From contig CM038467.1 in NCBI GenBank assembly GCA_021464415.1, forward strand, positions 30,001,248 through 30,065,247: a DNA stretch of 64,000 nt, written 5' to 3'. Source of the stretch: Lonicera japonica. Taxonomy: Eukaryota > Streptophyta > Magnoliopsida > Dipsacales > Caprifoliaceae. Positions 35,490 through 48,183 of the stretch are shown in pieces. The position numbers and the translations under genes are program-made. The notes under the pieces are model-generated. The model saw only the letters and a list, made by a program, of their open reading frames with translations. It did no database searches and was not told the origin of the DNA. The stretch's first letter is position 1, and the number at the start of each line of letters is the position of its first letter.

Positions 35490-36052
35490 GAATCTTAAAA
35501 ACACATGTTTCATGCTCAACAAATTATTAAATATAATATTACATTTAAGTCATATTTAGTGATATAGGTTTTTTTTTCTTTTGACATAAGAATATAATAC
35601 TATTAATAATAAAATTCAAACATTACAACAAAAATAAAAAAAAAGTGCTTCAAAGAATTTACGAAAGTCGTAAACATGTAAACCACATCAATCAAAATTA
35701 TATAATACAATTTTATTTTAAAAAAGCAAAAATATATAAAAAATAAATACTCATAAAACAATGACTCCAAACAAATAACCGACCGAAAAAGACTTTCCAT
35801 TAAATTTTTCTGAGACATGCCTAAGATATTCTATTTATTTCAATTTATGTGGCAAACACATGAAAATCTCAAAAACACCCGGCAAAAAAGCCCTCCCTCC
35901 CCCTTTCTCTCTCACACACACATTCACTTCCCCTCTATCTAAATCTCCATTTCCTTCCTTCTTTACTCTCTAAATCTCAAAGGCATTCTTAGTTGAAATA
36001 GTAAATATATTCTTTAGTTACATCTGTATTTGAGGACAGTAGCTACATATAA

Positions 36053-36100
36053 ATATATTTCTTCTCATATATTTCATATAATATATGAGAAGAAATATAT
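36053..36100 (+). promoter_or_regulatory. Perfect 20-bp inverted repeat upstream of the pectin acetylesterase ATG
   Basis: The arms 36053-36072 and 36081-36100 are exactly complementary, with an 8-base loop (TTCATATA). The hairpin ends 38 bp before the ATG at 36139, and a CT-rich leader-like stretch (35890-35980) lies upstream. If transcribed, it would form a stem in the 5' untranslated region. It could also be a small AT-rich insertion footprint. The transcription start is unknown. Confidence 0.6.
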
Positions 36101-36138
36101 AAAGATTTTGAGATTTGGGTAGTGAGAGTGAGAGATCT

Positions 36139-36358
36139 ATGGGGAAGAATTTGTGCATTTGGGGTTTAATTTTAATTGGGTTGAGCAAATGGGTAAGTGG
36201 ATTTGAGTACAATGAGATTGAGGAGGAGGAGTATTATAATAGAACAGAGTTGGCATTTCTTGATTCTTCTCTAAATTATGGAGTCTCTGCTGCTGCTAAT
36301 ACACCTCTTATGGTGGGTCTCACTCTCATTCGCAGTGCTGCTGCTAAAGGCGCTGGTA

Positions 36359-36390
<32 letters not shown>

Positions 36391-39300
36391 GTATTATACA
36401 CACATGTTCTTGCTATTTTTCTTTTGTTCTTCCCCTTTCTTACTTCAATTATTGTGGTGTTTAGATTTGTTGCCCCTCCTCGATTAATGATTTGTTTTAT
36501 ATTTGCTAAAGTAATTATCTGTATTGTTAGAATAATATATAATTTTATAAATACATAGTACAACTTTTTTGAATAGTATTATATTCTGACAAAAAATTAT
36601 TGTTTTGACAATATATCGACCCAAAAGGGTAAAGTAATAGATGAATAATAGTTGTGAGTCCATGATATTTTAATACAATGACAACCAGAGTGGAACTTCA
36701 TGTTAGGTAACTTGAACAGGATTAACAAATCTAGAATTTAAGATTGTGGCTAAAAAAATGAGTTAAATAATGTGACACGAATGTAGTTGTTAGTGAGTAG
36801 AGCGACAAGAGTCACTAACTAATGCTCCTTGTTACTTTGAGTCTTAAAATTGAGTCCCTTATGTGTAATAAATTAGTTTCTTTAATCAACAAATTAGTTC
36901 TCAATGCCCAAATCCACTGAAATTGCTATTTCTATTAAATATCTCTAAATTTTATTTCTAGATTCAATTTCTATTTATTCATTTGGAAAATGATGTGGGT
37001 CTTTTGACTTGGTTCGTATACGTTTGCATTTTTGACTTGTTTTGTTTTAACATATATTTTGACTGAGACTGACTTTAGTAGGTGTGGTTGATTCCTGATT
37101 CCAACATTTCTACATATTTCCTTTTCATCTATGATAGACATGTAAATTTTTATATTAGTATTAGTATTTCAGATAAATTTGAACTTTACTTTATTTGGCT
37201 AAAATAATTAAACAAGTTAGAATTTGTGTTATTTTTTTTTTTGTATAAGACTATTATATAACTTCATAACAAACTTTCCAAGAAGCAAGTTATTTAATAG
37301 ATCATATTAAAATTACAAGGATTTTAAGTTGGTAAAAAAATCAAATAAATTTTACACTTGATACTATGTTTTGTTTATTTGTTATTATTTTTATTTCATA
37401 CTAATTATTTAATTCTTAGTTATATATATTTATTAATGGATTTAATGATATTGTCAAGAAATAAAATCACATACAACACTCGTACATAAAAACTAGTATA
37501 TAGAAGCATGTCATATATTAAATTATTACAAATATTTGAATAATTTGCTATAGGCATGAATAGTGTTCTAAGTATGAGTCATTTCAAATGCGATATGTAC
37601 GGACACTGAAGCGCATGCGATGAAGATGCACGCTTCTTTTTTTTTTTTTTTTGTGCACACATGTCTACTTAAAATGAAAAATCAAAACTCGAATGTTTTG
37701 AAGTTTAGTGGTGGGAAATTAATTGTTGCTAAGTTAAGGTCAAATGTCCAATACTTGTTAACTACTCAAAATTAATTTTATTATTTATAGAGATTACAGT
37801 AAACCCTGCACTTCATTTATTTTTACTTTGTCCCTTTACAAAAATTAGCAGAATACACCCCTCAACTCATCCATTTTTACACTTAATCCTTGATGTCTAA
37901 AGATTCTCAAAAATTGAACCCATTTGCATGGAAGATTCATTACATACACAAAAATTTGACAACTCAATTTACTGTCCAAATTTTCTTGAAAATCCTTCAA
38001 TCCTGACACAAACGTAGTTGATTTCTTGATAATCTTTAATTTGATATTATGTCCAAAAAAATGAATAAATTGATATGAGTTGAAGTATTAAAAGTCGAGT
38101 AAATAGTGGGGTGTCCTGCATGTTCATTTTTGTAGGCTGGGCAAGTAAATAATACCCCATCTCATTTGAGTTTGTTATAATAAACCCTTTCTCAATATAA
38201 TACCCTAATATTTCCTGAAAATTACTTCTGCAGTTTGTTTGGATGGAAGTTTACCTGCGTACCATTTCCATCGTGGATATGGGTCAGGGGCAAACAGTTG
38301 GCTCATCCAGTTGGAGGTTTGTCACATTTAAAACTTCTTCAAATAAACTTGTCATTTTTAGCTTCTTGTGTAGTTAAGCATGTATATATATGCTTGCCCA
38401 CATTGTCCTCCAATATTTATGGTGGAATTGTTTTAGCAATAGCTATGTGCTTGGCCACGTTGCCTTTCTTACGTCGTATTTGTAGATTATAAATAACTTT
38501 TTGTTGTACTATTATCTATTAAGAAAGATTGTCTGCCAATTTGGCAGGGTGGTGGATGGTGTAACAGCATTAGATCTTGTGTATACCGCAAAAAGACCCG
38601 CCGTGGATCATCATACTATATGGAGAAGCAGATACCATTTAGTGGAATATTGAGCAATAGGGCTGAAGAAAATCCAGGTTCGTACTAGAACTACGTACTC
38701 AATTTATCAGTATAAATTTAGCCTTCCCCCTCCCCCAGCCCACGAAAAACAAAAATTTGGTATTTCGTTCCTTCCATTGCATTTCCTTACTTGAGGCGGG
38801 TTTTCATATGCAGATTTCTTCAACTGGAATAGAGTAAAGGTTCGTTACTGTGATGGCGCCTCTTTTGCCGGGGACAGTGAAAATAAGGTAGGTTTTAGTA
38901 TGTTGAAGCATTTTGTTTACTAGTTGTGAACCTATTGGGCCTCAATGAATATGGACAAAAGGTTTTGTGGAGAAATGTTTTCTGGGTATAGAAGACTCTT
39001 TAAAGGCCAACTTTTCAATTTTCACTTCCTAGTCCAATTCAGTAAGATTTTCCCCTGTGGGCTCAAGCCGTCATGGTTTTGCTTTTCCCTAAAGGGCCTC
39101 TCAAACTAGGAAGAATTACTGACCATGCATAAATAGCACATCAATTCATCTCACACAAGCAATATGGGATGAACACCCATAGTGCGTGGCCTGCTTGCAC
39201 CTACTGCAATCACAACCCACATACAATACTCCACCCATGACAATGGGATCATTACACCAATTATGCTTTCTTTGTTTGTTCTTTTGATCACGAGTAATCG

Positions 39301-39482
39301 AGTATACAAACAAAGGGGGTTTAATGTATTTTCTACATCATTTATCTTAAAATGTATTAATTTTCTCTGTAGGCTGCACAACTGCAATTTAGAGGACAAC
39401 GTATATGGTGGGCTGCCGTGGAAGATCTAAAGGCAAAGGGGATGCGCTATGCCAAACAGGTTTTGTTATAATATTGACCTAT

Positions 39483-39518
<36 letters not shown>

Positions 39519-42500
39519 CATTCTTTGTTTAATTCATGTTGCAGTGTTACAATAAATAAATTTTGTTTCAGGCTCTGCTTTCCGGGTGCTCGGCCGGTGG
39601 TCTAGCTTCTATATTACACTGCGATGAGTTTCGGGGTATTATGCCTAGAAGTACTAAAGTGAAGTGTCTAAGTGATGCCGGACTATTCTTGGATTCGTAA
39701 TTATCAAATCTTTAGTGCTTATGTCTTTACAACTTCTTGTATTTGTAGATGAGCTCGGATTAATTTCTTATGCTAATGTTTCTATGTTCCCTTTTGGAAA
39801 TACAGGGTTGATGTAGCCGGTGGTCACACACTCAGGAATATATTTTCAGGTGTCGTTAGTTTGCAGGTAATTAGTTTGCTTCTAATTTTCCACATGAGCA
39901 AATATTTTACATTTAAAATGGAACATGTAGCTGATGTTTGCCACTTAAGATCAATTGAGATGGAATGCATTCATGAAATTATAGAAATTTAAGCTACGCT
40001 TATGCTTCGCCTTAAATTAATATGCTCTAGAGATACTAATTACGTTTTTTGGGTAGCAATTTTGTCACGTCCCAATCAAACCTAGTAAAATAATGTACTT
40101 GTTGGGCCCAAGCCTGCACAGTGTTGCTTTTCCTCAAAAAGCCTCTTACTAGGAAAGACTAGTGGCAGACATACAACAAATCAGTACGTTTAGCACACCC
40201 AGGCGATGTAAGATGAAAACCCATAGTGTGTAGCCTGCCAACATTCACTATAGCCACACCGGGACACTGACAGCAGCCCGTCCACATACTAGGGTTATTA
40301 CAAAAACAGTAGTGGGCTTTTTTCTTTTTGATGTAACTGATGGATAGATTTGGGGTTCGAATTGAGGGGAGGGGGTGAGTGCAGAAACTTGAGCCGTGCC
40401 CCTAGGGGAAACTACTATAAGTATAACTTAGTAGTTCTTGTGACATTGGGCCATTCATAGGTCTCATGTAACATGGATTTCAGTGTACGAAAACCGAAAA
40501 AATAACTTAAATCTCATACCAGAGCAAAACTAATCCTTAAAAGGAGGGTTCGGGACTCAATTTTTAGTGTATTTTTTATTTAGTTTGGCTTACATCTCTA
40601 TTTTTAACCACTCAATTATCTTTATCTCTAATCGAAGTGATTTTCAGATCTTAGTTCTTGAATAATTGATATTTAAGCCTGGATCATGTTTGCTCATTAA
40701 AACTTGCATAATTTGAACAGGGGTTGCAAAAGAATTTGCCACGTACTTGTACTAACCACCTCGATGCAACTTCGGTGAGACCATTCTCCTTGATATTTCT
40801 CTGCAAACCCATATAAACTTTCTATTTTAATTCTATTTTGACTCTACTCTTTTAAATTCACTTTTGCTTTCATGTATCTTTCAATCTTTTTTCAGTGCTT
40901 CTTCCCTCAGAACTTGATTGCCAACATCAGAACTCCTATGTTTCTTCTCAATGCAGCCTATGATTCGTGGCAGGTATTATCTCTTTCCTTGTAACTTCTT
41001 ACGCTTATTAAGCATAAAGATGGATTAGAACATGTTGAGTTTTCAATCATTTAGTATAAAAATTCACTGAAATAATAAAAAAGAGAAACATGGAAACTAT
41101 ATATAAACCTTGATCCTTTTTCATAAAATGAGTATTGTACTTCAGAGCCCAAAACTTGTCAACCAAAATGTCCGCGTGTACAAACTTCGACACGTCCTGG
41201 TTCAACCTAGTAAGATATTTGTCTGCTTTGGGCTCACACCCACACATTTTTTGTTGTTGTTGCTTTTCCTCAAAATGTGACTTACTAGTCTCTTGCTAGG
41301 AAGGATTAGTAACCACATTATATATAGCACATCAGTTGATCAAAACCAGGTGATTGATGTGGTATGAACACTAATAGTGTAGCCTGCTCACACTACTACA
41401 ATAACATTAGGGCACATATAGTGGCCCACCCACAACATTAGGTTGTTTACATTGCTTTGTTGATGACCTCAATGACAAACCTGTTGTTAAATCTCTTATA
41501 TATCACATGCTTGTCCTCAGGTCCAGGCCAGCTTAGCTCCACCATCAGCTGATCCTCACGGCTATTGGCTCGAATGCAAATTGAATCATGCCCGTTGTTC
41601 AGCTTCACAGATCCAATTCCTTCAAGGTGATTTTCATGTATCAGTAATCACATTTTTCTTGTTTAAATATTCTTTTTTTTCCCTCCCTTTTTTACATCCG
41701 GAGGGCTAATTTTGTGGTAATGCCTTGGCCTTATAGGGGCAAGGTCTCAAGTTCGAACCATGATGCTCCCATCCCTTGCCCTGTGGTTCGAACCCTGAAT
41801 GTATCTGTGTTACTGTTTGTATATATATAAAAAAGAACTATTCTTTTTTGTTTTAAGGAATGTAGCATCAAAATTGAGTCATTTCAATAACTCTTTGCAG
41901 GATTCAGGAATCATATGTTGAATGTGATGAAAGGCTTCTCAATGAACCAAAAGAATGGGTTATTCGTTAATTCATGTTTTGCTCACTGCCAGTCGGAGAG
42001 GCAGGACACATGGTTCGCAGATGATTCCCCTCTTATTGGTAACAAGGTGCGCAAATATTGACAATCATGTTTTTTTCTTATACTTGAGAAATTATTTGCA
42101 TACTTGTGTCCTTTTTCCACATACAAAATTAAGGGTGTGTTTGATTACCTATAAATGCTGCGGGAAGGTCTGGTTTGTCAAGAAAAGGTTAGACATTGTG
42201 TTTGGGTGGCATTGTAAACGAAAAGTTTGTGATTTATTTTTACATTGTTTTCCACAATTTGATCCAAACCAACTGCACATCAGAAAGTAGTGCAAGTTGA
42301 GTTTCGTCATTTTTTATACAAGCCAAACACGCATAAACATTTCATTTGCAAGAATGACGTTACATTGGAATCAATTCCCAATGCAATGAGTTTTTGACAA
42401 ACTAGACAGAGTCTAATTCTTCTTTGCTTTCCTCATGACCTTGCGCCTAAATTTAAATGGATCACTCGCGTTAGTTACATAGTCAATGGTTTTTGTTGGA

Positions 42501-43074
42501 TGTAAAAGAAATCATTTAGAAATTAGAGAGGGGGAGAACATTACAAATTGAATCCAAAATAACACAACAATCTTTGGTACCGTGAGATTAGTCCTGTTCA
42601 TTTGACGAAAGAGTTATAAATGATCCCCTTTCTAGGCTGAGTTTGATTACCGTTAATGCTGTGAGAGGGTTTGGTGTGCATGAAAAATGTCAAATAATGT
42701 GTTTGGTTGACCTTTTAAATGAAAAGACTGCTTTACTTTTACACAATTTCCACATTTTCATGCAAACCATACATACCATAAAGAGTTTAAAGGGAAGGGG
42801 AAGCACACCAAAAAGTAGTGTAGTTGATTTTCATTAATTCTGATACCAACCAAATAGGCAAAATCATTTCATTTGGATAAAAAGCCTTTTAGATTGAAAA
42901 CATTTTCTACAGAGTTTATAGCGAACCAAATACACAATTAATGTGTTGAACTGTGATGATATGCAGGGAATTGCGCTAGCCGTGGGAGATTGGTACTTTG
43001 ACCGATCCGGAATTAGGGCGGTCGACTGTGCGTACCCGTGTGACAAAACTTGTCACAATCTGGTTTTCAAATAA
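36139..43074 (+). CDS. Pectin acetylesterase (CE13 family), complete, 12 exons, 422 aa
   Basis: Hydrolyses acetyl esters of pectin (homogalacturonan) in the cell wall, changing its gelling and degradability. Exons: 36139-36355, 38234-38316, 38548-38677, 38814-38887, 39373-39459, 39572-39696, 39806-39866, 40721-40774, 40896-40973, 41521-41626, 41901-42046, 42967-43074. All join in frame with GT-AG introns, for a 1269-bp CDS. The N-terminus [20 protein letters not shown] is a likely secretion signal. Family motifs: [24 protein letters not shown] (101-105), [11 protein letters not shown], and the nucleophile motif SGCSAGG (Ser204). Asp300 in NAAYDSW and His367 in FAHCQS complete the predicted triad. 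Length fits the family (about 390-430 aa). The start is the first ATG in frame with the signal peptide. Intron 1 is 1.9 kb and opens with a CT/TA microsatellite. No defect seen, so the gene appears functional. Which paralogue it is cannot be told by eye. Confidence 0.95.
36361..36392. repeat. CT/TA compound microsatellite at the intron 1 donor
   Basis: A CTCTCT run followed by TATATA begins within a few bases of the exon 1 donor (GTACTC at 36356) of the pectin acetylesterase. Confidence 0.85.
39030..39250 (+). repeat. Dispersed repeat in pectin acetylesterase intron 4
   Basis: Shares ordered motifs with the copies in introns 7 and 9: TGGGCTCAAGCC, TTTTGCTTTTCC, an ACTAGGAAGAATTACTGACC-type segment, then TAGCACATCA and ACACCCATAGTG followed by GGCCTGC. 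Non-coding. The overlapping ORFs at 39151-39430 are shadows of it. Confidence 0.65.
39481..39518. repeat. (CT)n microsatellite in intron 5
   Basis: A long CT run lies between exons 5 and 6 of the pectin acetylesterase, about 20 bp after the exon 5 donor. Confidence 0.85.
40063..40305 (+). repeat. Dispersed repeat in pectin acetylesterase intron 7
   Basis: Same motif order as in introns 4 and 9: CACGTCCCAATCAAACCTAG, GTTGGGCCCAAGCC, GTTGCTTTTCCTCAAAA, TTACTAGGAAAGACTAGT, then AACCCATAGTGTGTAGCCTG. This is the best preserved 5' side of the three copies. Confidence 0.7.
41188..41445 (+). repeat. Dispersed repeat in pectin acetylesterase intron 9
   Basis: Contains ACACGTCCTGGTTCAACCTA, TCTGCTTTGGGCTCACACCC, TTGCTTTTCCTCAAAATG, GCTAGGAAGGATTAGTAACC and ATAGTGTAGCCTGC, in the same order as the copies at 39030 and 40063. 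Confidence 0.7.
41700..41835 (+). mobile_element. SINE-like, tRNA-derived unit in intron 10
   Basis: Box-A-like GTGGTAATGCCTTGG (about 41714-41728) and a canonical box B GTTCGAACC (41751-41759) are spaced as in tRNA genes. A second GGTTCGAACCC follows at about 41784-41794. It ends in a short TA/A-rich tail. It lies wholly in intron 10 of the pectin acetylesterase. Confidence 0.55.
42133..42333. mobile_element. MITE in pectin acetylesterase intron 11, copy 1
   Basis: Left GGGTGTGTTTGATTACC, right complement GCGTGTTTGGCTTGTAT. TAA lies at 42130-42132 and 42334-42336. The interior shares AATGCTG, then GTCAA..A.TGTGTTTGG and AAAAGTAGTG-like segments with 42634-42859. The ORF at 41955-42290 runs from exon 11 into this element and is not real beyond the exon. 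Confidence 0.6.
42634..42859. mobile_element. MITE in pectin acetylesterase intron 11, copy 2
   Basis: Left GGCTGAGTTTGATTACCG and right complement GCCTATTTGGTTGGTATC are imperfect inverted ends. The interior parallels copy 1 (TTAATGCTGTGAGAGGGTTT against AAATGCTGCGGGAAGGTCTG). It lies about 300 bp after copy 1 and about 110 bp before the last exon. Confidence 0.55.
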
Positions 43075-46000
43075 GCCAAGCTTATTTGTTAAATTTTATT
43101 TAGATTGGTAATTTATATGGTCAATTTGTTAAGTAATCCCCCCATTCATAGAAACTTTTCCATTAAGAAGAAAAGGAAAAATTTCATTGAAGACAAATAA
43201 AAAAACAATTATCCTAGAAGTGTAAATTGTTACCTTCTTCACTTTCAAGCAAAAAGTGAGAATGGGTTGTAAGCAATGATTTTGCAGTTCTGTTTGTCAT
43301 GCAAATGCAAGTAATATCTGTGTTTTATTTAGTACTCTATTTTCATTTTTTTACCTATTCTGTACACTATATAGATGAATTTATGCAAAATGTTTTTTAG
43401 TAGTTGATTTTCAAGGCGCGCTGTATTTAGTTCTTGTCATGTTTTGGGTTATATGAGTCGAGTTTGGGACTGCTGAACTTAGCTTGAATTAAAGCTAGCC
43501 CGATCAAATCTGAGCACGACTAGAAATGAATAATAGCTTATGTGGTCAAACTCAGCTCACACCTTGTTACGGGCTTCGGGCCCTAATTCCGGCTAGCCGC
43601 ATAAGAAAGAAATTTATCAAAAGACAAACATGCATTGATTTACATTGGCAACATAATAAAATTTATTAGTATTCAAAAAGATTAAGAAGAAAGTTCAATC
43701 GGGCTAAAACTCAACCTTTGGCACAAAATTTAGTGATTTGAATGGGTTTCGGGCTTACGCGGCCCAATTTTCAGGCCTAATAGTGAAGTATTTAAAAAAA
43801 GTTGTGTAAATATGCTAAAATTATGTTCAACATGTTTTGATAGTTTACAATCCAATTTTATTTTCACTTGGGAGGTTGTAAGTTCCATTGCCTTCCCCAT
43901 ATGATTTGTTATATTTTTAAAGGAAGAAATTTTAGACATTTCTTTCAAAACATATATATATATATACTTAGTCCGTTTCTCGTATGGACCGGGTATTTTT
44001 ACTACGTTTTTTCGCCCTAAAAACATTGGGAGATATTTTTTACGATGAAAAAGCGTTGTAAAAAGGACCGGTCCGTACAAACCGATCCGAATTTAAAAAA
44101 TTTCATATATATATATATATATATGTATATTAAAGGTTGGGAAAATATTTGAACACTTGAAGACATTTTCACAGGTGCATGGCATTTCAATTTGTTGGTC
44201 GAGATGTTCATGCGCTAGTCTCTTATCTCTTTTAATTATTCGGAAAACTAGAACTCCTTATTTTCAATCTAAATTTTGGTCCTTGTTTTGGTTTAATTCT
44301 GGTTTATTAAATTTTTTCTCTTAAAAAAGGGTTAGGAAAATAAAATTAACTAAAAAAAATAAAAAATGTGGATTTCTTTAATAGAATTGCCAGACTGCCA
44401 GTGGGAGCCTTAATATAATTTTGTAATATATCCAAACATATAATAGAGTGATCCTAGCTAGGCGGTTTTGTTCTTATTCGTATTTTAATTCTCAAAAACA
44501 TTACAAGTTGACATATTTTATTCATATATGCTTAATGTAAGGATATGCATGTATCATTCTAACATTTATTAATTAAGATAATAAAAAATAGATGAAAAGA
44601 TAACGGGAAGATTGGAGAAATAATTAATACTATATATTTTTTTGATAATGTTTTGAATCGAAGGTTTAATATTTTTTTTATGACGTAATCAATGTATCAT
44701 ATTTCACATTAGCCTTTTCTTTATTCTTTGTGAAATCTGTGATCATGTTGAAGTTCGTGATATTAAAAGAAATTATAAAACACGAACCGTATTCTTAATT
44801 TAGAACAGAGGAACTTTAATAATTTAATACAAGGAATTTAAATTAATTATAAATTACATACGATAATAATAAAGGGGTGCAAATTAACTTTGGTACAAAT
44901 TATATTGTGAAAGAAATAATTAAGACAATATAAATAACACACTAATCAACGGATATTCATGTGGTGAGACTTCTGGGAATTCAAAGAGAACGATGAAGAG
45001 AAAGATTGGAACTTTGCTTGTGAATATACAATATTTCAACTGTCTAGGGAGGCTCTAGATCTATGCTATTACAATAAAAATGGGGAAATAAATAGTGTTG
45101 CTATTATTTCGGATGAGACTCAAAACTCTAATTTTCAAGTTTAGATGGAGAATTTTTTATCACTGAAATAATCCACTCGCTTGAGAGAAGTTGAGGTTTG
45201 ATATAAGGTAGTGTCGGTTGGAGTGAATAAGTTGAAAATCTAAACGTGAATGTATAAGGAACAAGGACTTTGGTTGGCCCACAACAAACACTAATCAGGA
45301 AGATTAATTTGGTCAAACTACTAAGAAGAATATATATATTTTTTATATAAGCAATCGATACATTCGAATAGTTCACTGAGGGAAGAGAAGGGCTAGGGTC
45401 AGCGTCTTAAACTTGGGTGCTTCGAGTTTAAGTTTGGATATAAAATTTATTTGCGACCCACCACTAATTAAATTACTTTACTTAAATAGTTAGTGTCAAG
45501 TATATTTTTGAAATAACTTTTTGTAGAATTTTTTGCGTGTAACATTTCTGTAAAAGAATACTCCTTTAAAAGGTATTTTTTTTCTCCGTTAATTAAAGAT
45601 TAAGACTATTGTTTAGTTTTATTTTGTACGAGAAGATTGCTCTAGCTCCTTTCTTTCTTTTATTTTTCTAAGATTTGTTGACTTATGCTACTTCAATGTA
45701 CAAGTGCAGATTTAACAACTAATCATTAAGTAGAACCTTCTCTAAGAAGAGAATTACACTCAAAAAGTTAATTAATTTGATAGGATGCTAATTTTCACAA
45801 TATTTCTACAAACATGTATCCATTGATGAGTGCTAATCTATTTAATTTCTCAATTACAAGCAATTAACTAATGCCTTTGACCTTTTAATTTGATGTTTAA
45901 CTATTTTACTTGATTCTCTATGTTTCAAATTAAGAGACAATTTCCGCACATAAAAAATTACATAAGAAAGTGAAATTTAATTTGAAAAGAGGGAGTATAA

Positions 46001-48183
46001 TAGGTATATATTTATCTTGGATTCGAGGAGATTCAATATTCTTCCTCAAAAAATAGAATTTTTGTATTGTTAGTTAAATTAAGTTGAGATGGTTACTGTC
46101 AAAGCAGTTTGTACATTAAATTGTTATACATTATATTTTAAGTATAGTGCTTTACTTTGGTAGACGTTATATCTATTTTGACAATAATACTACTCATCGA
46201 AGATTTCATCCGTAATGGTTTAAATTGCGTGCTTTCAATGAGATAAGAAGAAACGTGACCGGACATGTATATCAAAGAGCATTCTAGCTTTATATAATAC
46301 TTCTTTTGTCTCAAATTATACATAGGGAACAAGGTGTATATGAACATAAGTTAATTTTATTTGTTTTGTATCTTCGTGTAAAACTATCCTTATGCCTATA
46401 TTATACAGATGTATTTCACTCCCGAAAGAAATACTACTAATATTAATTTTTTTAATAAAAATTTAGTAATAAAATTCTTGACTCTGCCTTTTTATAACTC
46501 AAAAAATTACTTGTTTCTCGTATAGGAAAGATATTAAACCTAATTTATAAACCAAAAATACTTCCAATAATTGCACTCTCATATATATATATAGTCAAAT
46601 CAAAGACCCAAATAAATAAATATATAGTCAAATCACATGTGAATTTGATTTTGTTCAATGTTCATGGGCAAATACCCTTAAATGAACAAGAAAATAATTT
46701 CCAACTTAGCAAAATCAAATTTCTAATCTTTCAAGATCTGTGGACCAATCCAACCTGCTGAAATTTCAGGTATTTAAAATGTATCAACTAAATTAGAAAT
46801 GTCAATTTATATAAAGCACATGCCTTGTTAATTACATTTTTCAGCAATGATACTTCACAATCAAACTCTTAATTTCTTTTTAATCTTTAAATTTTTCTTT
46901 TTTAATTGTGTCTTATTCAAAAACAGAGAAATCCCAGTGACGGTTTCCTAATTTGTCCTTTAAATTATGGGTATAGTTAACAAATTGGTCACGGAAGATA
47001 AACACATAGCATTAATGATAGTTTTAGTGATATCGACCCCTCTTAAATTTAAGAAAAATAGTTACTAAAATGTTGTCAAATCAAAAGAAATAGAAAAAGA
47101 AAAAAAATGTGTGCGTCCGTAACAAATTTTATATTCAAGAATTAGATTTCAAATGCATTTTGAGTGATAAAGATGTATTTACATATGCTATTCCGCTATA
47201 CTTTTTTGGACCGAATAATATTATTCATTCCTCATTTTTTTTGAATGATAATTTATTAACTGTAATTGATGTAAGATCGGTAATAAATTATCGTTGACCT
47301 CACTCACAAAATTTTCTGCCTACACCATGGAAAATGATCACTATGAAATCAGATTCATAAAAGCTTGATGTTTTTTTCTCAATTTTCTTTTTCTCTTTCA
47401 ATAAGACGGAAAACTAAATCAAGAATTCTTCTTCTTCATCATTATCAATCGACCCACTGTATAATACTCAAGATTGTGTTTTATCATCAATTAATAGTCT
47501 AATTAACACCAATAATTTATTGTATACTGTAAATCTTTTAACACATCCGGACATAAAAAAAATGTAACATTAACTACATGTGTTTATTTAATAAAACCAA
47601 CATTAAACTGTCTTAATTATCTTTCTTGTCTCATTCCTCTGCCAGATTGTTTTTCATCAAAAAAATAGAATCTCAAAGTAATAGAAAAGTAGTCCAAAAG
47701 AAAAAAAAATAATAGAAAAGCAATTTGCAATTCTTAATTAATAGCCATCATCATAATTAAACTCAATTAAGCTCATCCATTAACCTCTTCATATCAAATA
47801 TTCCCCATGACTTATTCATCATCTTGATTCCCATAATTTTAAACTCCATATTAAATTGGATAAATAAATAAATAAATGTATAAATAAAGTCCAAAGAATA
47901 ATACGATATTTTTGATTTAAATTTAATCATCCCTTTTAGCCTGTCATTGCAATTTAAGTTAATTAATTCTTGTTTTTTTCTACTTAGGATCGAAATTGTA
48001 GGGCCATAGAAAACTTGACTCAATTATTTGGTTCACATGCATCTATACCGACAAAAAATATGTGCATTTGTACATACATACATAATATAAATGTATATAT
48101 ACACACAAACATGTTTGGAAGAAAAGAAAGGGTGGGAAAATTATTCTATTTTATGGGGGAATACATACTTATATAGTCTCATT
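43075..48183. other. Intergenic block downstream of the pectin acetylesterase
   Basis: No supportable gene. The first ~250 bp should hold the 3' untranslated region. A hairpin MITE lies at 43975-44088. A partial relative of the FEN1-intron MITE lies at about 45466-45556 (GACCCACCACTAATTAAATT ... TTTTTTGCGTGTAACATT). A Stowaway-like remnant ends GAGGGAGTA near 45995. The ORFs at 43730, 45128 and 47763 lack domains. Confidence 0.45.
43975..44088. mobile_element. Short hairpin MITE
   Basis: Left CGTATGGACCGGGTATTTTT and right (complement) TGTACGGACCGGTCCTTTTT are long imperfect inverted arms, then both read TAC(T)ACG..TTTTTC. About 115 bp, non-coding. Confidence 0.6.
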
